This document shows, piece by piece, positions 17,968-28,065 of a DNA stretch of 45,699 nt; the stretch's first letter is position 1, and each line of letters starts with the position of its first letter. The notes beneath the pieces were generated by a model, which was not told where the DNA came from, made no database searches, and saw only the letters and a list, made by a program, of their open reading frames with translations. The DNA comes from an uncultured Clostridium sp. GTDB taxonomy: Bacteria; Bacillota_A; Clostridia; TANB77; CAG-508. The translations under genes were made by a program, and so were the position numbers. The stretch covers positions 1-45,699 of the forward strand of contig CAMXLV010000002.1 in assembly GCA_947244675.1 (NCBI GenBank), given 5' to 3'.

Positions 17968-18706
17968 ATGATAGAAATAAAAAAAGTATCGAAATCTTAT
18001 CAAAAAGGTGAAAAAGTGATAAAAGATATAAGTTTACATATTGAAGATGGAGAAATTTTTGGATTTTTAGGACCGAATGGAGCACGGAAAAACAACTACG
18101 ATTAAAATGATGGTAGGAATATTAGGGATTGATGAAGGTGATATTTTTATAGAAGGAAAAAGTATAACAAAAGAAGGGGTAGAAGCAAAAAAACAAATTG
18201 GTTTTGTAGCAGATAATCCAGATATGTTTTTAAAATTAAAGGGAATAGAATATTTGAATTTTATGGCTGATATTTATGAAATTGATCAGAAAACGAGAGA
18301 AAAAAGGATGAAGGAATTATGTAAAGATTTTGGAATGGAAGCGTTTTTACAGGATAAAATGCAAAGTTATTCTCATGGAATGAGACAAAAAATGATGATA
18401 ATAGGAGTTTTATTACATGATCCTAAAAATTGGATTTTAGATGAGCCATTAACAGGTTTAGATCCAGAAGCATCTTTTTATTTGAAAACAAAAATGAAAG
18501 AACATACGAAAAGAAATAATACTGTGTTTTTTTCTACTCATATTTTAGAAGTTGCAGAAAAATTGTGTGATAGAATTGGAATTATTCATCATGGAGAGCT
18601 TATTTTTGTTGGTACTTTTGAAGAAATGAAAAAACAATTAAAAGAAGATGCTTCTTTAGAAGAATTATTTATGGAGATAACAAAGAAAAATGAAGAAAAT
18701 AATTAG
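17968..18706 (+). CDS. ABC transporter ATP-binding protein, one +1 frameshift in Walker A
   Basis: Frame 0 from ATG 17968 (AAGGAG upstream) reaches CGG at 18085-18087 and stops at 18103-18105. Skipping C18085 gives 245 residues with all ABC landmarks: Walker A GPNGA-GKTTT, in which the recoded codon is the second conserved glycine; Q-loop region; signature YSHGMRQKM; Walker B NWILDEPLTGLDP; and switch histidine STHILEVAEKL. Without the shift no functional ATPase can be made. An internal ATG at 18077 would start after part of Walker A. It overlaps the permease gene by 17 bases. Probable partner of that permease in an export system of unknown substrate. Confidence 0.9.
18085..18088 (+). other. 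CGG +1 frameshift site 4 (CGGA) in the Walker A motif
   Basis: Preceding codon GCA. Skipping C18085 yields GPNGA-G-KTTT, one of the most conserved motifs known, so position and decoded residue (Gly) are unambiguous. Confidence 0.9.
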
Positions 18707-20336
18707 TTTAACAAAAGTGTTTAGCAAAGAATTTTATGAAAATATTAATTTTTTGGATAAGCAAAACAAGAAATTAAATAAAAAATCAATATTTTTTTGG
18801 CTAATTAGTATTATATTGATAGGAACAGCTTTTGTGAGTTATCAAATAATAACTTTTTTAGTAAGAATCGGAAATCCAGAAATATTTTTAAACTTATTTT
18901 TTTGGGTACTTGGTTTTTTGCTGTTATTTCAAATAATATTAACAAGTGTCAATTTATTCTTTTTTTCAAAAGATATGGAAAAAATCTTGCCATTGCCCAT
19001 AAAACCAGTGGAGCTTTTGATGGCTAAATTTAGTACATTATTAATGATTATGTATATGATAGAAGCTATTTTTGCAGTAATTCCTTTAGGCTTGTATGGT
19101 ATATTTACACATGCTAATTTGTCATTTTATATAGGTGAATTACTGGTGCTTGCTATTTTTCCTATTTTATTAGAAGTTTTTATAATAGTGATAGAACTAA
19201 TTATTATGCATTTTGGAAAATTATTTAAAAATAAAGATATTTTTCAAATCGTGATTACAATTGTTTTTATTATTGCTTTGTGTTTTTTAGAAAGTCAAAT
19301 GATGAGAGCAATATTTCGTATGAAAAATGAGGAAGTAGCTAAAGAGCAATTTATTTCATTAAATGAGAAGGTACAAAAAGTTAATCAATATTTTTTTGTG
19401 GTGAATCCAAGTATTACAATTTTAGAAAATCCGTTTAGTAAGGAAGCGATTTTGGAATTTTTAAAATTGTTAGGATATAGTACTTTAGGTGGTGTTATTT
19501 TTCTAATAATAGGAAAATATACTTATTTTAAAATAATAATGGCAAATAGTACAAATTATGAAAGTAAAAGAAAGAAAAGAATAAATATTGAAAATAATTC
19601 TAAATGTCGACATAAATCGACTTCCTATATAAAAAAGGAAATAAAAATGCTAGTGAGAGAACCTATATTTTTAATACAATATATTTTACCAGTTGTGATT
19701 ATTTTAGTAACTATTATTTTATTGGGAGTTATTTTGCTTCCAATGGTGAAACAGGCAATAGGAGAGGAGATGATTCCTCTTAATATGGAAATAGCATGTG
19801 ATATTTTAATTGTTTTGCAGATATTATTTTCTTTTTCGAATATTTCTCTTACTGCTATTTCTCGTGAGGGAAAAAATGCAAATTTTATAAAATATATACC
19901 TATTTCTTTTTATCAACAGTTTATTTATAAAAATATGCCTCAAATTTTGTTCAATGGAATAATTTCTATGGTAGTATTGGGAGGTATATGGTATTTAATA
20001 CCTACTATGAATATTGCTTATTTTTGTATGTTGTTTGTGATTTCCTTTTTTATCAATTTAATAGGAAGTTATACTATGTTTGTTGTAGATTTAAGAAGAC
20101 CAAGTTTGGATTGGGATAATCAAGATAGTGTAGGGAAGATAACAGACAATAAAGTATTTTCTTATGTTTTTCTTATTGGTATGGTTTTGATTTTGTTATA
20201 TATTGCTAGAATTTTTAAAGAAATGAATTTAACACTAGCACTATTTTTAGAAATTATGATTTTTGCTATTGTATTCTTTTTGTTTGACCGATTTGTGAAA
20301 AAAAAGCAAGATAAATTATTTGATAAAATTAATTAA
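18690..20336 (+). CDS. ABC transporter permease, ABC-2 like
   Basis: 548 residues, about twelve hydrophobic segments in two halves (about 35-240 and 320-530) separated by a basic stretch near residues 290-310 (ESKRKKRIN). It starts inside the ATPase gene, 17 bases before its stop, so the two are translationally coupled and form an exporter. FSNISLTAISREGKNANFIK and KYIPISFYQQ resemble the EcsB/ABC-2 export permeases of Bacillota. The substrate is not indicated by the neighbours. Frame intact and no in-frame CGG. Ends at a bidirectional terminator. Confidence 0.8.
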   Translation: MKKIISLTKVFSKEFYENINFLDKQNKKLNKKSIFFWLISIILIGTAFVSYQIITFLVRIGNPEIFLNLFFWVLGFLLLFQIILTSVNLFFFSKDMEKILPLPIKPVELLMAKFSTLLMIMYMIEAIFAVIPLGLYGIFTHANLSFYIGELLVLAIFPILLEVFIIVIELIIMHFGKLFKNKDIFQIVITIVFIIALCFLESQMMRAIFRMKNEEVAKEQFISLNEKVQKVNQYFFVVNPSITILENPFSKEAILEFLKLLGYSTLGGVIFLIIGKYTYFKIIMANSTNYESKRKKRINIENNSKCRHKSTSYIKKEIKMLVREPIFLIQYILPVVIILVTIILLGVILLPMVKQAIGEEMIPLNMEIACDILIVLQILFSFSNISLTAISREGKNANFIKYIPISFYQQFIYKNMPQILFNGIISMVVLGGIWYLIPTMNIAYFCMLFVISFFINLIGSYTMFVVDLRRPSLDWDNQDSVGKITDNKVFSYVFLIGMVLILLYIARIFKEMNLTLALFLEIMIFAIVFFLFDRFVKKKQDKLFDKIN

Positions 20337-20337
20337 A

Positions 20338-20384
20338 GAAAAAAATGTTATTTTTCTAAATAGAAGAGAAATAACATTTTTTTT
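20338..20384. terminator. Bidirectional terminator between permease and dnaJ-like genes
   Basis: Arms with AAAAAATGTTATTT and AAATAACATTTTTT flank a short interior; A-run on one side and T-run on the other serve both convergent genes. It touches the stop codon of the minus-strand gene. Confidence 0.75.
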
Positions 20385-20922
20385 AAAAATGAAATAAATG
20401 AATGATAAAATCTACTAATATATGAAAAATACTATTTTCCATATATAAATTGATGAAGTAGTTTTTGACAAAAGGAATTTGCCATAATAGAAATAGAAAT
20501 ATAATAGAGAAACTAAAGGCAATAAAAGACTTTATGTAATCCTTTAATGTTTTTTGATAACGAATTTTATAACCTCTTCTTTTTAAATCTTGTATATAAG
20601 CATCTTGATAAGCTTTATTTTTAGCTTGTTGTAGTTGATCTTCCCAAAAAGATTCTTGCTGAGGAGAATTGGTTTCTTCTTGTTTTGTTTCAGCAGAGGT
20701 ATTAGTTTCTAATGTTTGATGGTAAATTTTTCTTTTTTCTGGATCAGATAAAATTTCATAAGCTTCATTGATTTTTTTTAATTGTTCTTCTGCTTGTTCT
20801 TTGTTTTTTTCTTCTTGTAAATCAGGATGATATTTTTTGACTAAAACTTTGTAGGCTTTTTCAATAATTTCTGGTGAGGCATTTTGATTTACTTGTAAAA
20901 TTTCATAATAATTTTTATCCAT
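20383..20922 (-). CDS. DnaJ-domain membrane protein
   Basis: 179 residues. N-terminal J domain (about 1-70) with [20 protein letters not shown] and the HPD tripeptide in VKKYHPDLQ, which stimulates DnaK ATPase. The usual Gly/Phe, zinc-finger and substrate domains of full DnaJ are absent. A charged linker (about 70-125) is followed by a hydrophobic segment (about 133-150), so the J domain is tethered to the membrane, facing the cytoplasm. It is a single gene with AAAGGA before the ATG. It may recruit DnaK to a membrane client; the client is unknown. Confidence 0.85.
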   Translation of the reverse strand: MDKNYYEILQVNQNASPEIIEKAYKVLVKKYHPDLQEEKNKEQAEEQLKKINEAYEILSDPEKRKIYHQTLETNTSAETKQEETNSPQQESFWEDQLQQAKNKAYQDAYIQDLKRRGYKIRYQKTLKDYIKSFIAFSFSIIFLFLLWQIPFVKNYFINLYMENSIFHILVDFIIHLFHF

Positions 20923-21015
20923 ATTTTAATCCTTTCTTAAATACTATAACATAAAATGAGGTATCTTTCAATGAAATGATTCATAAAATGTGATATCTTA
21001 GTTTAGGAGGAGAGT

Positions 21016-21874
21016 ATGGAAAGTAAAATGGGATTATGCTTAGCTGGTGGAGGTGTGAAAGGAGCTGCGCATATTGGTGCAATTAAAGCTTTGGAAGAAG
21101 AAAACATAAAATTTAATTATGTAGGAGGAACTTCATCACGGGAGTATTGTGGCTTGTTTGTATGCAATGGGATTTAAAGCTGATGAGATGTACAAGATTT
21201 TTAAAAAGTATTGTAATAAGATAAAATATGTGGATATTTTGTATATTTTTAAATTAATTTTAGGTTTGTTATTAACAGGAAGAATTGTAATTGATGGATT
21301 AAATAGTGGAAAACAAATTGAAAAATTGATGAATCAAATTGGAAAAGCAAAAGGAATTTATCAAATAAGAGATGTAAAAAAGGCGCTAGTTATTCCAAGT
21401 GTTGATTTGTGTAATGGTGAAGTTATTTGTTTTACTTCTTGTGATGTAGCAGATTCTTTAAAAGGAAAAATGAATTTTGTAAAAGATATTAATATTGGAA
21501 AGGCAGTTCGAGCAAGTTGTAGTTATCCAGTTGTTTTTTCTCCTTGTACTTATCAAAAAACAAAATTGATTGATGGGGGAATTAGAGAAAATGTGCCTTG
21601 GAAAGAGTTGAAAATGATAGGTGCTAAAAGGGTGGTTAGTATTATGTTTGATGAAGAAGAAAATGAAGTTTGTGATAAAAATTTGATTGAGGTAGCAGGA
21701 CGCTCTATTTCACTATTATGTAAAGAACTTTCAAGTTATGAAATGGAGGGGGCAGATGTTGTTTTAAAGATTAAAAGTGATAAGGTGGGGTTATTAGATA
21801 TGAAAAAAATAGATGAGCTTTATAAAAAGGGATATCAGCAAACAAAGGAAGCAATAAAACTAGGTGCTTTTTAA
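21016..21874 (+). CDS. Patatin-like phospholipase, one +1 frameshift in the GxSxG motif
   Basis: Frame 0 from ATG 21016 (TAGGAGGAG upstream) meets CGG at 21139-21141 and stops within twelve codons. Skipping C21139 gives 285 residues of a bacterial patatin (RssA/YchK type). Seen in order: oxyanion loop CLAGGGVKGAAH (about 8-19), nucleophile motif GTSS-GS (about 38-43) whose last glycine is the recoded codon, and the catalytic DGG in IDGGIREN (about 183-190). These enzymes release fatty acids from phospholipids. The second part alone would lack the oxyanion loop and nucleophile serine. Divergent from dnaJ, followed by a terminator. Confidence 0.9.
21139..21142 (+). other. CGG +1 frameshift site 5 (CGGG) in the GxSxG motif
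   Basis: Preceding codon TCA. Skipping C21139 reads GGG AGT ATT GTG (GSIV), the expected continuation of the patatin nucleophile elbow. Confidence 0.9.
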
Positions 21875-21896
21875 AAAAGCATCTAGTTTTTTTAAA
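21856..21896 (+). terminator. Terminator of the patatin gene
   Basis: AAAACTAGGTGCTTT pairs with AAAGCATCTAGTTTT (one wobble) and is followed by T residues. The stem contains the last codons of the gene. Confidence 0.8.
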
Positions 21897-21903
21897 ATGT
21901 ATA

Positions 21904-24900
21904 TTATGTTACTATTTTTTCTTTTTCTTCATTGGAATCAGTGTTTTCGTTCTTTAAAGCATTTTTTCTTTGTTGTTTGGTTTGTAAGTTGTCTTTGGCA
22001 ACTGTCATTAATAATTTGATACGGTTGGTTTGGTTAGCTTCACTAGCACCAGGATCATAGTCAATAGGAGAGATGTTGGCATCAGGATATTTTTCACGTA
22101 TGGTTTTAATGACTCCTTTTCCAACTACATGGTTTGGTAAGCAAGCAAAAGGTTGAACACAAACAATATTGGGAATGTCATTTTCAATATATTCAATCAT
22201 TTCGGCTGTTAAAAACCAACCTTCTCCTGTTTGATTTCCAATGGATAGGACATCTTTTACTTTTTCTTCTAAATGCCAAATATCACAAGGTGGTAAATAA
22301 TTTTTTTGAGATTTTGCTAGTGCAAGTTTTACGTCTTTTTCAAGAATATCAATTAATTTAATGGCTGCTTTCATGACTTTAGATGATGTTTTATTGATAT
22401 TAAGTAAACGATTAAAGGTAATTTTGTGTGTACACATGAATTTAGCAAATCCCATAAAATCAGGTAAGATAACCTCAGCACCTTCTTTTTCTAAAAGGTT
22501 TGCTACATAGTTGTTACCAAAGGGATGATATTTAATTAATACTTCTCCGACAATGCCTACTCGTGGTTTTTGGATAGAGGTGTCTAATTCAATTTTTTCA
22601 AAGTCATTTACAATATCATAAATACTTTGTTTGAATTCTTTGTTATTTGACTTTTCTAATAGTTTTTTGCATTTTTCCATCCAATGATCAAAAAGTTTTT
22701 GGGTTTCTCCTTTATGGATTTCATAAGCTCTATTTTTGGTTAGCATTTTTTGTAAAAGATCAGCGTAAACTACCATTTTTAATAATTTTTCAGCCAAAGG
22801 AACCGTTATTTTAAAGCCAGGCATTTTTTCCATTCCAACAATGTTGAAAGATATAATAGGAATATGTTCAAATCCAGCATCTTTTAATGCTTTTCGGATA
22901 AAGCCAATATAGTTAGTAGCACGACAACCTCCACCTGTTTGAGACATGATTAGAGCTGTTTTATTTAAGTCGTATTTTCCAGATTGAAGAGCTTCAATCA
23001 TTTGTCCGTGTTACTAGAATAGATGGATAACAAGCATCGTTATTTACGTATTTTAGACCAGTTTCTACGGTTTTTTGTGTACAATTTCGCAAAAGTTCTA
23101 CATGATAGCCACAAGAACGTACTGCAGCTTCTAATAATTCAAAATGAATAGGTGCCATTTGTGGTATTAAAATGGTATAGTCTTTTCGCATTTCTTTGGT
23201 AAAGATTCTTTTTTGAATGCCATAGTTACCATTTTTATTTTCTTGTATTTTTTCTTGTTCACGTTTTTTCATACTTGCTAAAAGAGAACGAATACGAATT
23301 CTAACTGCTCCTAAATTATTTACTTCATCTATTTTGATTAAGGTGTACATTTTTTGAAAGCTAGTTAGGATTTCTTCTACTTGGTCAGTTGTTACAGCGT
23401 CAACACCACAACCAAAAGAATTTAATTGGATTAGTTCTAGGCAATCGTGTTTTCCAACAAAGTCAGCAGCAGCATAAAGTCTTGCATGGTATACCCATTG
23501 GTCTACGACACGAATTGGTCTTTTTGCTTCGGTTTTGTCACAAATGCTATCCTCAGTTAAGACACAAAGTCCTAAAGAGGTGATTAAAGTGTCAATGCCA
23601 TGATTGATTTCTGGATCAACATGGTAAGGTCTTCCTGCTAATACAATTCCTTTTAAGTTATTTTCTTCTAAATATTTTACTGTTTTTGTACCTTCGTTTC
23701 GGATGTCTTGTTTGCATTTTTGGTATTCTTCTTCTGCTTTTTTAGCAGCTATTATTAGTTCTTTTTTGGTAAAGTGATAGTTTTTGAATTCTTCTAATTC
23801 CATCATTTTTTTGACTAGGTTTTTTTGGTCAAAAGGTAAAAATGGGTTGAAGAATTTTATGTTATCTTTTTTTAATCCTTCTACATTGTTTTTTAGTACT
23901 TCCGAATAAGAAATGACAATAGGACAATTGTAGTTATTATCTGCTTTTTCATATTCTTTTCTTGAATAAGGAATACAAGGATAAAAGATGGTAGTAATTC
24001 CTTGTTCTAATAAGCTTTCGATGTGACCATGAGAAAGTTTGGCTGGATAGCAAACAGATTCTGATGGCATGGATTCCATTCCTTTTTCATATGTTTTTCG
24101 TGTACTTTTCTCAGAAAGGATAACACGAAAACCTAAATTGGTTAAAAAGGTGAACCAGAAAGGATAATCTTCATACATATTTAAAACTCTTGGAATTCCA
24201 ATGGTTCCTCTAGTAGCAACTGATTCGTCTAAAGGTATGTAAGAAAATAGTCTTTTTTGTTTATATTGGATCAAATTTGGTAAGTTTTGTACTTGGGTAA
24301 AGTTTCCACTTCCTTTTTCACAACGGTTGCCAGAGACATAGATTTGTCCATTACTAAATTTGTTAATGGTTAGTTTGCAATGGTTTTCACAGTTATTGCA
24401 ACGAGTGTGTGTTATGTCGATTTTTAGTTTATCTAGTTCGTCTTGCTTTAAGATGGTTGATTTGTATTCCATATCTAGGTTAGCTTCATATTGTTCTTTG
24501 GCTAGAAGTGCCATACCAAAGGCTCCCATTAATCCTGAGATATCTGGTCTGATTACATTTTTTCCAACAATTAATTCAAAAGCACGTAAAACAGCATCAT
24601 TATAGAATGTTCCACCTTGTACTACAATATGATCTCCTAGAACTTCAACATCTCTTACTTTCATTACTTTTTGAATCGCATTTTTGATAACAGAATAGGA
24701 TAAACCACTAGAGATGTCACCAACACTGTAGCCTTCTTTTTGTGCTTGTTTGATTTTTGAGTTCATAAATACAGTACATCTAGATCCTAAGTCAACAGGT
24801 CTTTTGCTATGGATGGCTTCTTCTACAAATTCTTTTATTTCTAGGTTCAGGCTTTTTGCAAAAGTTTCAATAAAAGATCCACAACCAGAAGAACATGCTT

Positions 24901-26222
24901 CATTTAACATGATATTATCAATTGATCCATCTTTCATGCGTATGTATTTCATATCTTGTCCACCTATGTCAACAATGGAAGTAACATTTGGTGCAAAGGT
25001 TTTGGCTGCTGTATAATGGGCAATAGTTTCAATTTCATTTAGATCTACGTTTAGGGCCGTTTGAATTAGTTTTTCACCATAACCAGTGACACCACTATAA
25101 CGTAAAATAGCTTTTTCTGGTAAAATAAGATAAAGTTTTTTTAACATTTCAATAACGCTTTTTAATGGGTTTCCTTCATTACTACCATAAAGTGAATAAA
25201 GTAGTTGTCCTTTTTGATCAATTAAAACTAGTTTTGTGGTAGTAGATCCAGCATCAATTCCTATGTAGCAATCACCTTCGTAATTTTCCAAAGAACCTCT
25301 TTTAACAGATGAAGCATTATGTCTGCTTTTAAAGATCTCATAATCTTCATTGTCTTTAAATAAAGGATCTAAAGGCTTGGTGGTGTTATCTTGTGAGTTT
25401 TTCAAATTTTCAATTTTTTGATATAGTTCTTGTGTAGTAATTTCTTCAGAGTGAATGGAATCTAAAGCAGCACCAGTAGCGACTAAAAGATGTGCTTCTT
25501 CTGGTATAATGATTTCATTTTCTTTTAAGTCAAGTGTTTCAATAAAACGTGTTCTTAACTCAGATAAATAATTTAAAGGGCCTCCTAAGAAGGCAACATT
25601 TCCACGAATAGGTCTTCCACAGGCAAGTCCGCTGATAGTTTGGTTGACAACGGCTTGAAAAATGGAAGCAGCAATGTCTTCTTTGGCAGCTCCTTCATTG
25701 ATTAAAGGTTGAATATCAGTTTTTGCAAAAACACCACAACGAGAAGCGATTGGATAGATGGTGGTGTAGTTTTTGGCAAGTTCGTTTAAGCCAGCAGTAT
25801 CAGTGTGAAGTAATGAAGCCATTTGGTCTAAGAAAGCACCTGTTCCACCAGCACAAGTTCCATTCATACGTTGTTCGATAGATTGATCAAAATATATAAT
25901 TTTGGCATCTTCTCCACCAAGTTCAATTACAACATCTGTTTTAGGGATATATTTTTCAACAGAACGTTTGCAAGAGACCACTTCTTGTATGAAGTTAACA
26001 AAATTTGGCAGCAGACATAGCACCAGAGCCAGTTAAGGCTAATGTAAATGAATTAGATGGATAGGTAATGAGCAAATCTTCTAAAACTTTACAAATGGTG
26101 TTTTTGGTATCAGAAAAATGCCTTTGATAATCTTTGTATATAGTATTTTTATTTTTATCCATAACGATAATTTTTACGGTTGTTGAACCAACATCTAGTC
26201 CAACATGTAGAATATTTTTCAT
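21904..26222 (-). CDS. 2-hydroxyacyl-CoA dehydratase activase-like giant protein (BcrAD/BadFG with DUF2229), two +1 frameshifts
   Basis: Read from ATG at 26222 (AAAGGAAG upstream). Three pieces join into about 1438 residues, the size of clostridial double-activase proteins. First ASKHA ATPase domain: GLDVGSTTVKIIV, ELGGEDAKI, NGTCAGGTGAFLDQM. Second: YIGIDAGSTTTKLVLID, DIGGQDMKYIR, ACSSGCGSFIETFA. Then the DUF2229 region (CNNCENHCKLTINKF; GIPRVLNMYEDYPFW) and a dehydratase-subunit-like C-terminus with conserved cysteines. Family members use ATP to inject electrons into partner enzymes; the substrate here is unknown. The shift at 23008 is a CGG site. The other, about 26000, has no CGG: AAA TTT TGT TAA needs one T skipped to reach VNFIQEVV. 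That one may be a sequencing error or mutation. Confidence 0.8.
23005..23008 (-). other. CGG +1 frameshift site 6 (CGGA) in the activase-like gene
   Basis: On the minus strand the preceding codon is ACA. Frame 0 reads CGG ACA AAT GAT TGA; skipping the C (complement of 23008) gives VT-GQMIEALQSGKYD and 367 more residues. Confidence 0.85.
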
Positions 26223-26242
26223 GATAAAAACTTCCTTTCTAT

Positions 26243-26261
26243 CCATAGATTATATCTATGG
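26243..26261. promoter_or_regulatory. Perfect palindrome in the activase leader, possible operator
   Basis: CCATAGATTATATCTATGG: 8-bp arms around 3 bases, between the promoter and the ribosome binding site of the minus-strand gene. Could bind a dimeric repressor or form an RNA hairpin. Confidence 0.5.
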
Positions 26262-26271
26262 AACCCTTCTC

Positions 26272-26300
26272 ATTGTATACGGAAAACGGTTTTTTGTCAA
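26272..26300 (-). promoter_or_regulatory. Promoter of the activase-like gene
   Basis: On the minus strand TTGACA (26300-26295), 17-base spacer, TACAAT (26277-26272). Predicted start is near 26265, about 43 bases before the ATG. Confidence 0.8.
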
Positions 26301-26396
26301 ATGGTAAATTTTAGGAATAAGAAATGAAAAGTAGTTCTAAAAAGGACAAACAAGTAATAGGATAGTAATAAATAAAAAAGTACAAGGAGGTAAGAG

Positions 26397-26939
26397 ATGA
26401 AGAGCAAAAAAATAGGGATACTATTTTTTGTAATTTTAGTGATGATATTAATAGGAGGATATTTTGGAATTCGATATGCGAAAAACAAGGAAAAAGAAAC
26501 TATGGTAGAAGAATATACACCACAAGAAGAAATTACAGAAGAACAAGTGAGACAAACGATAGTGAGTGTATATTTTCCATCAAAAGAGACAGAGGAATTA
26601 AATCCAGAAGCGAGATTAATTGATATCAAAGAAATTATGAATAATCCATACGAAAAATTAGTTACTTTATTGATAGAGGGACCGAAAAATGATAAAAATA
26701 AAAAAATAATACCAGAAAATACAAAACTAAATCAGAACTATTTAGAAGGAGATTGTGTGGTATTAGATTTTTCGGCTGAATTTTTGAATTATAATAAAGA
26801 AAACGAAAAAGAAAAGAGTAATTTAATTAATGCTCTAGTCAATACACTAACAGAATTAACAGAAATTAATAAAGTAAAGATATTAATAGATGGAAATGAA
26901 AATGAAGAATTTAAAGAAGTTTATAGTCGTGAGAAATAA
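26397..26939 (+). CDS. GerMN-domain lipoprotein-like or membrane-anchored protein
   Basis: 180 residues. N-terminal transmembrane anchor (about 5-27), short acidic linker, then a GerMN domain (about 50-178) with VSVYFPSKETEELNPEARLI, LVTLLIEGPKN, CVVLDFSAEFLNY and TLTELTEINKVKILIDGN. GerMN domains occur in GerM, a sporulation protein of the forespore-mother cell interface, and in other envelope proteins. AAGGAGG precedes the ATG. It lies between two minus-strand genes and is probably single. The role in sporulation is inferred from the domain only. Confidence 0.85.
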   Translation: MKSKKIGILFFVILVMILIGGYFGIRYAKNKEKETMVEEYTPQEEITEEQVRQTIVSVYFPSKETEELNPEARLIDIKEIMNNPYEKLVTLLIEGPKNDKNKKIIPENTKLNQNYLEGDCVVLDFSAEFLNYNKENEKEKSNLINALVNTLTELTEINKVKILIDGNENEEFKEVYSREK

Positions 26940-26941
26940 AG

Positions 26942-27124
26942 CTATTTTTTTAATAGTTTAAATAGTTTTAAATATTTAGAGTAATGATGAAAATTATTTA
27001 AAAAGTGTTCTACATCATGAATAGAATTTAAAGTATTTTTTTTATAAGAATTAAAATCAAATGATTTTTTTGGAGGAGGAGTTTTTTCTCCTCTATTATT
27101 TTCATTTAAAAAGATTCGATCCAT
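26942..27124 (-). CDS. Small hypothetical protein
   Basis: 60 residues, charged and Asn/Lys-rich, with PPPKKSFDFNSYKKNTLNSI in the middle and a C-terminal basic amphipathic helix (HHYSKYLKLFKLLKK). On the minus strand GGGAG lies nine bases before the ATG at 27124, and the frame is open with ordinary composition, so it is probably real. No transmembrane segment. It ends two bases from the convergent GerMN gene. I do not recognise the family. Confidence 0.5.
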   Translation of the reverse strand: MDRIFLNENNRGEKTPPPKKSFDFNSYKKNTLNSIHDVEHFLNNFHHYSKYLKLFKLLKK

Positions 27125-27312
27125 TTTTCTACACTCCCAAATTTTGCAAAAATATTTTTTTTATTGTATAATATGTAAGAAACAAAAAAGGTTTACTAAA
27201 TTTTTTGAATAAATAGATTTGTTTTTTATAAAAACTTAGAAAATAAAGAAAAAGATCGAAAAATAAAACGAAACATAAAGTTAAAAATAATATTAAAAAA
27301 GGAAAAGGAAAA

Positions 27313-28056
27313 ATGAAAATAGATTTAAAAGAAAATGAAAAAATAGAAGATTTACAATACAAAAATTTAAAAATAATCCAAAATAAAAAAGGTTTTTGTT
27401 TTGGTATTGATAGTATTTTATTATCTGATTTTGCAAAAAAAATTAAAAAAAATGCTAAAGTATTGGATTTAGGAACAGGAAGTGGAATTATAGCTACTTT
27501 ATTATGTGAAAAAACAATGTTAAAAGAGATAATAGGTATCGAAAAACAAAAAGAAGTTTATGAAATGGCACAAAGAAGTATAAAATTAAATAATTTAGAA
27601 AATAAATTTAAAATTATTAATGAAGATATTATTAATTTGAATAAAATATTTGAGAAAAATACTTTTGATGTCATTGTAACTAATCCACCTTACAAAAAGA
27701 AAGGGACTGGAATGAAAAATGAAGAGGAGCAAAAAATAATAGCTAGACATGAAACAACAGCAACTTTAGAAGATTTAATAAAAATAGCAAGAGATTTATT
27801 AAAAGATAAAGGTGAGTTTTATATGGTAAACAGGCCAGAAAGATTAGTAGATACTTTGAATAGTATGAGAAAGTATAAAATAGAGCCAAAAAATTTACGT
27901 TTAATATATGCTAATGCTAAAGCAGAGCCTAAAATGTTTTTAATAAAAGGAATAAAAAATGCAAAATCTTTTTTAAAAATAGAAAAAAATTTATATATTT
28001 ATGAAGAAAATGGGGAATATACAGAGGAAATTAATAAAATATATTATAAAGGATAG
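27313..28056 (+). CDS. trmN6: tRNA1(Val) adenine-37 N6-methyltransferase family protein
   Basis: 247 residues. Class I SAM-dependent methyltransferase: substrate-side start with GFCFGIDSILLSDFA, SAM-binding motif I VLDLGTGSGIIATLL (about 52-66), acidic motif EKQKEVYEMA and the amino-methyltransferase motif NPPY in DVIVTNPPYKKKG (about 118-130), which marks modification of an exocyclic amino group. It corresponds to YfiC/TrmN6 and to yabB of Bacillus. It is followed by rsmI after 9 bases, the same order as in Bacillus, where abrB comes next. The ribosome binding site AAAAGGAAAAGG is moderate. Very A-rich codon use like its neighbours. Confidence 0.88.
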   Translation: MKIDLKENEKIEDLQYKNLKIIQNKKGFCFGIDSILLSDFAKKIKKNAKVLDLGTGSGIIATLLCEKTMLKEIIGIEKQKEVYEMAQRSIKLNNLENKFKIINEDIINLNKIFEKNTFDVIVTNPPYKKKGTGMKNEEEQKIIARHETTATLEDLIKIARDLLKDKGEFYMVNRPERLVDTLNSMRKYKIEPKNLRLIYANAKAEPKMFLIKGIKNAKSFLKIEKNLYIYEENGEYTEEINKIYYKG

Positions 28057-28065
28057 GAGATAAAA

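Noticed and set aside
20338..21015. Selenocysteine or other stop-codon readthrough as the cause of gene splits
   Set aside because: The split genes change frame; no in-frame TGA or TAG bridges any of them.
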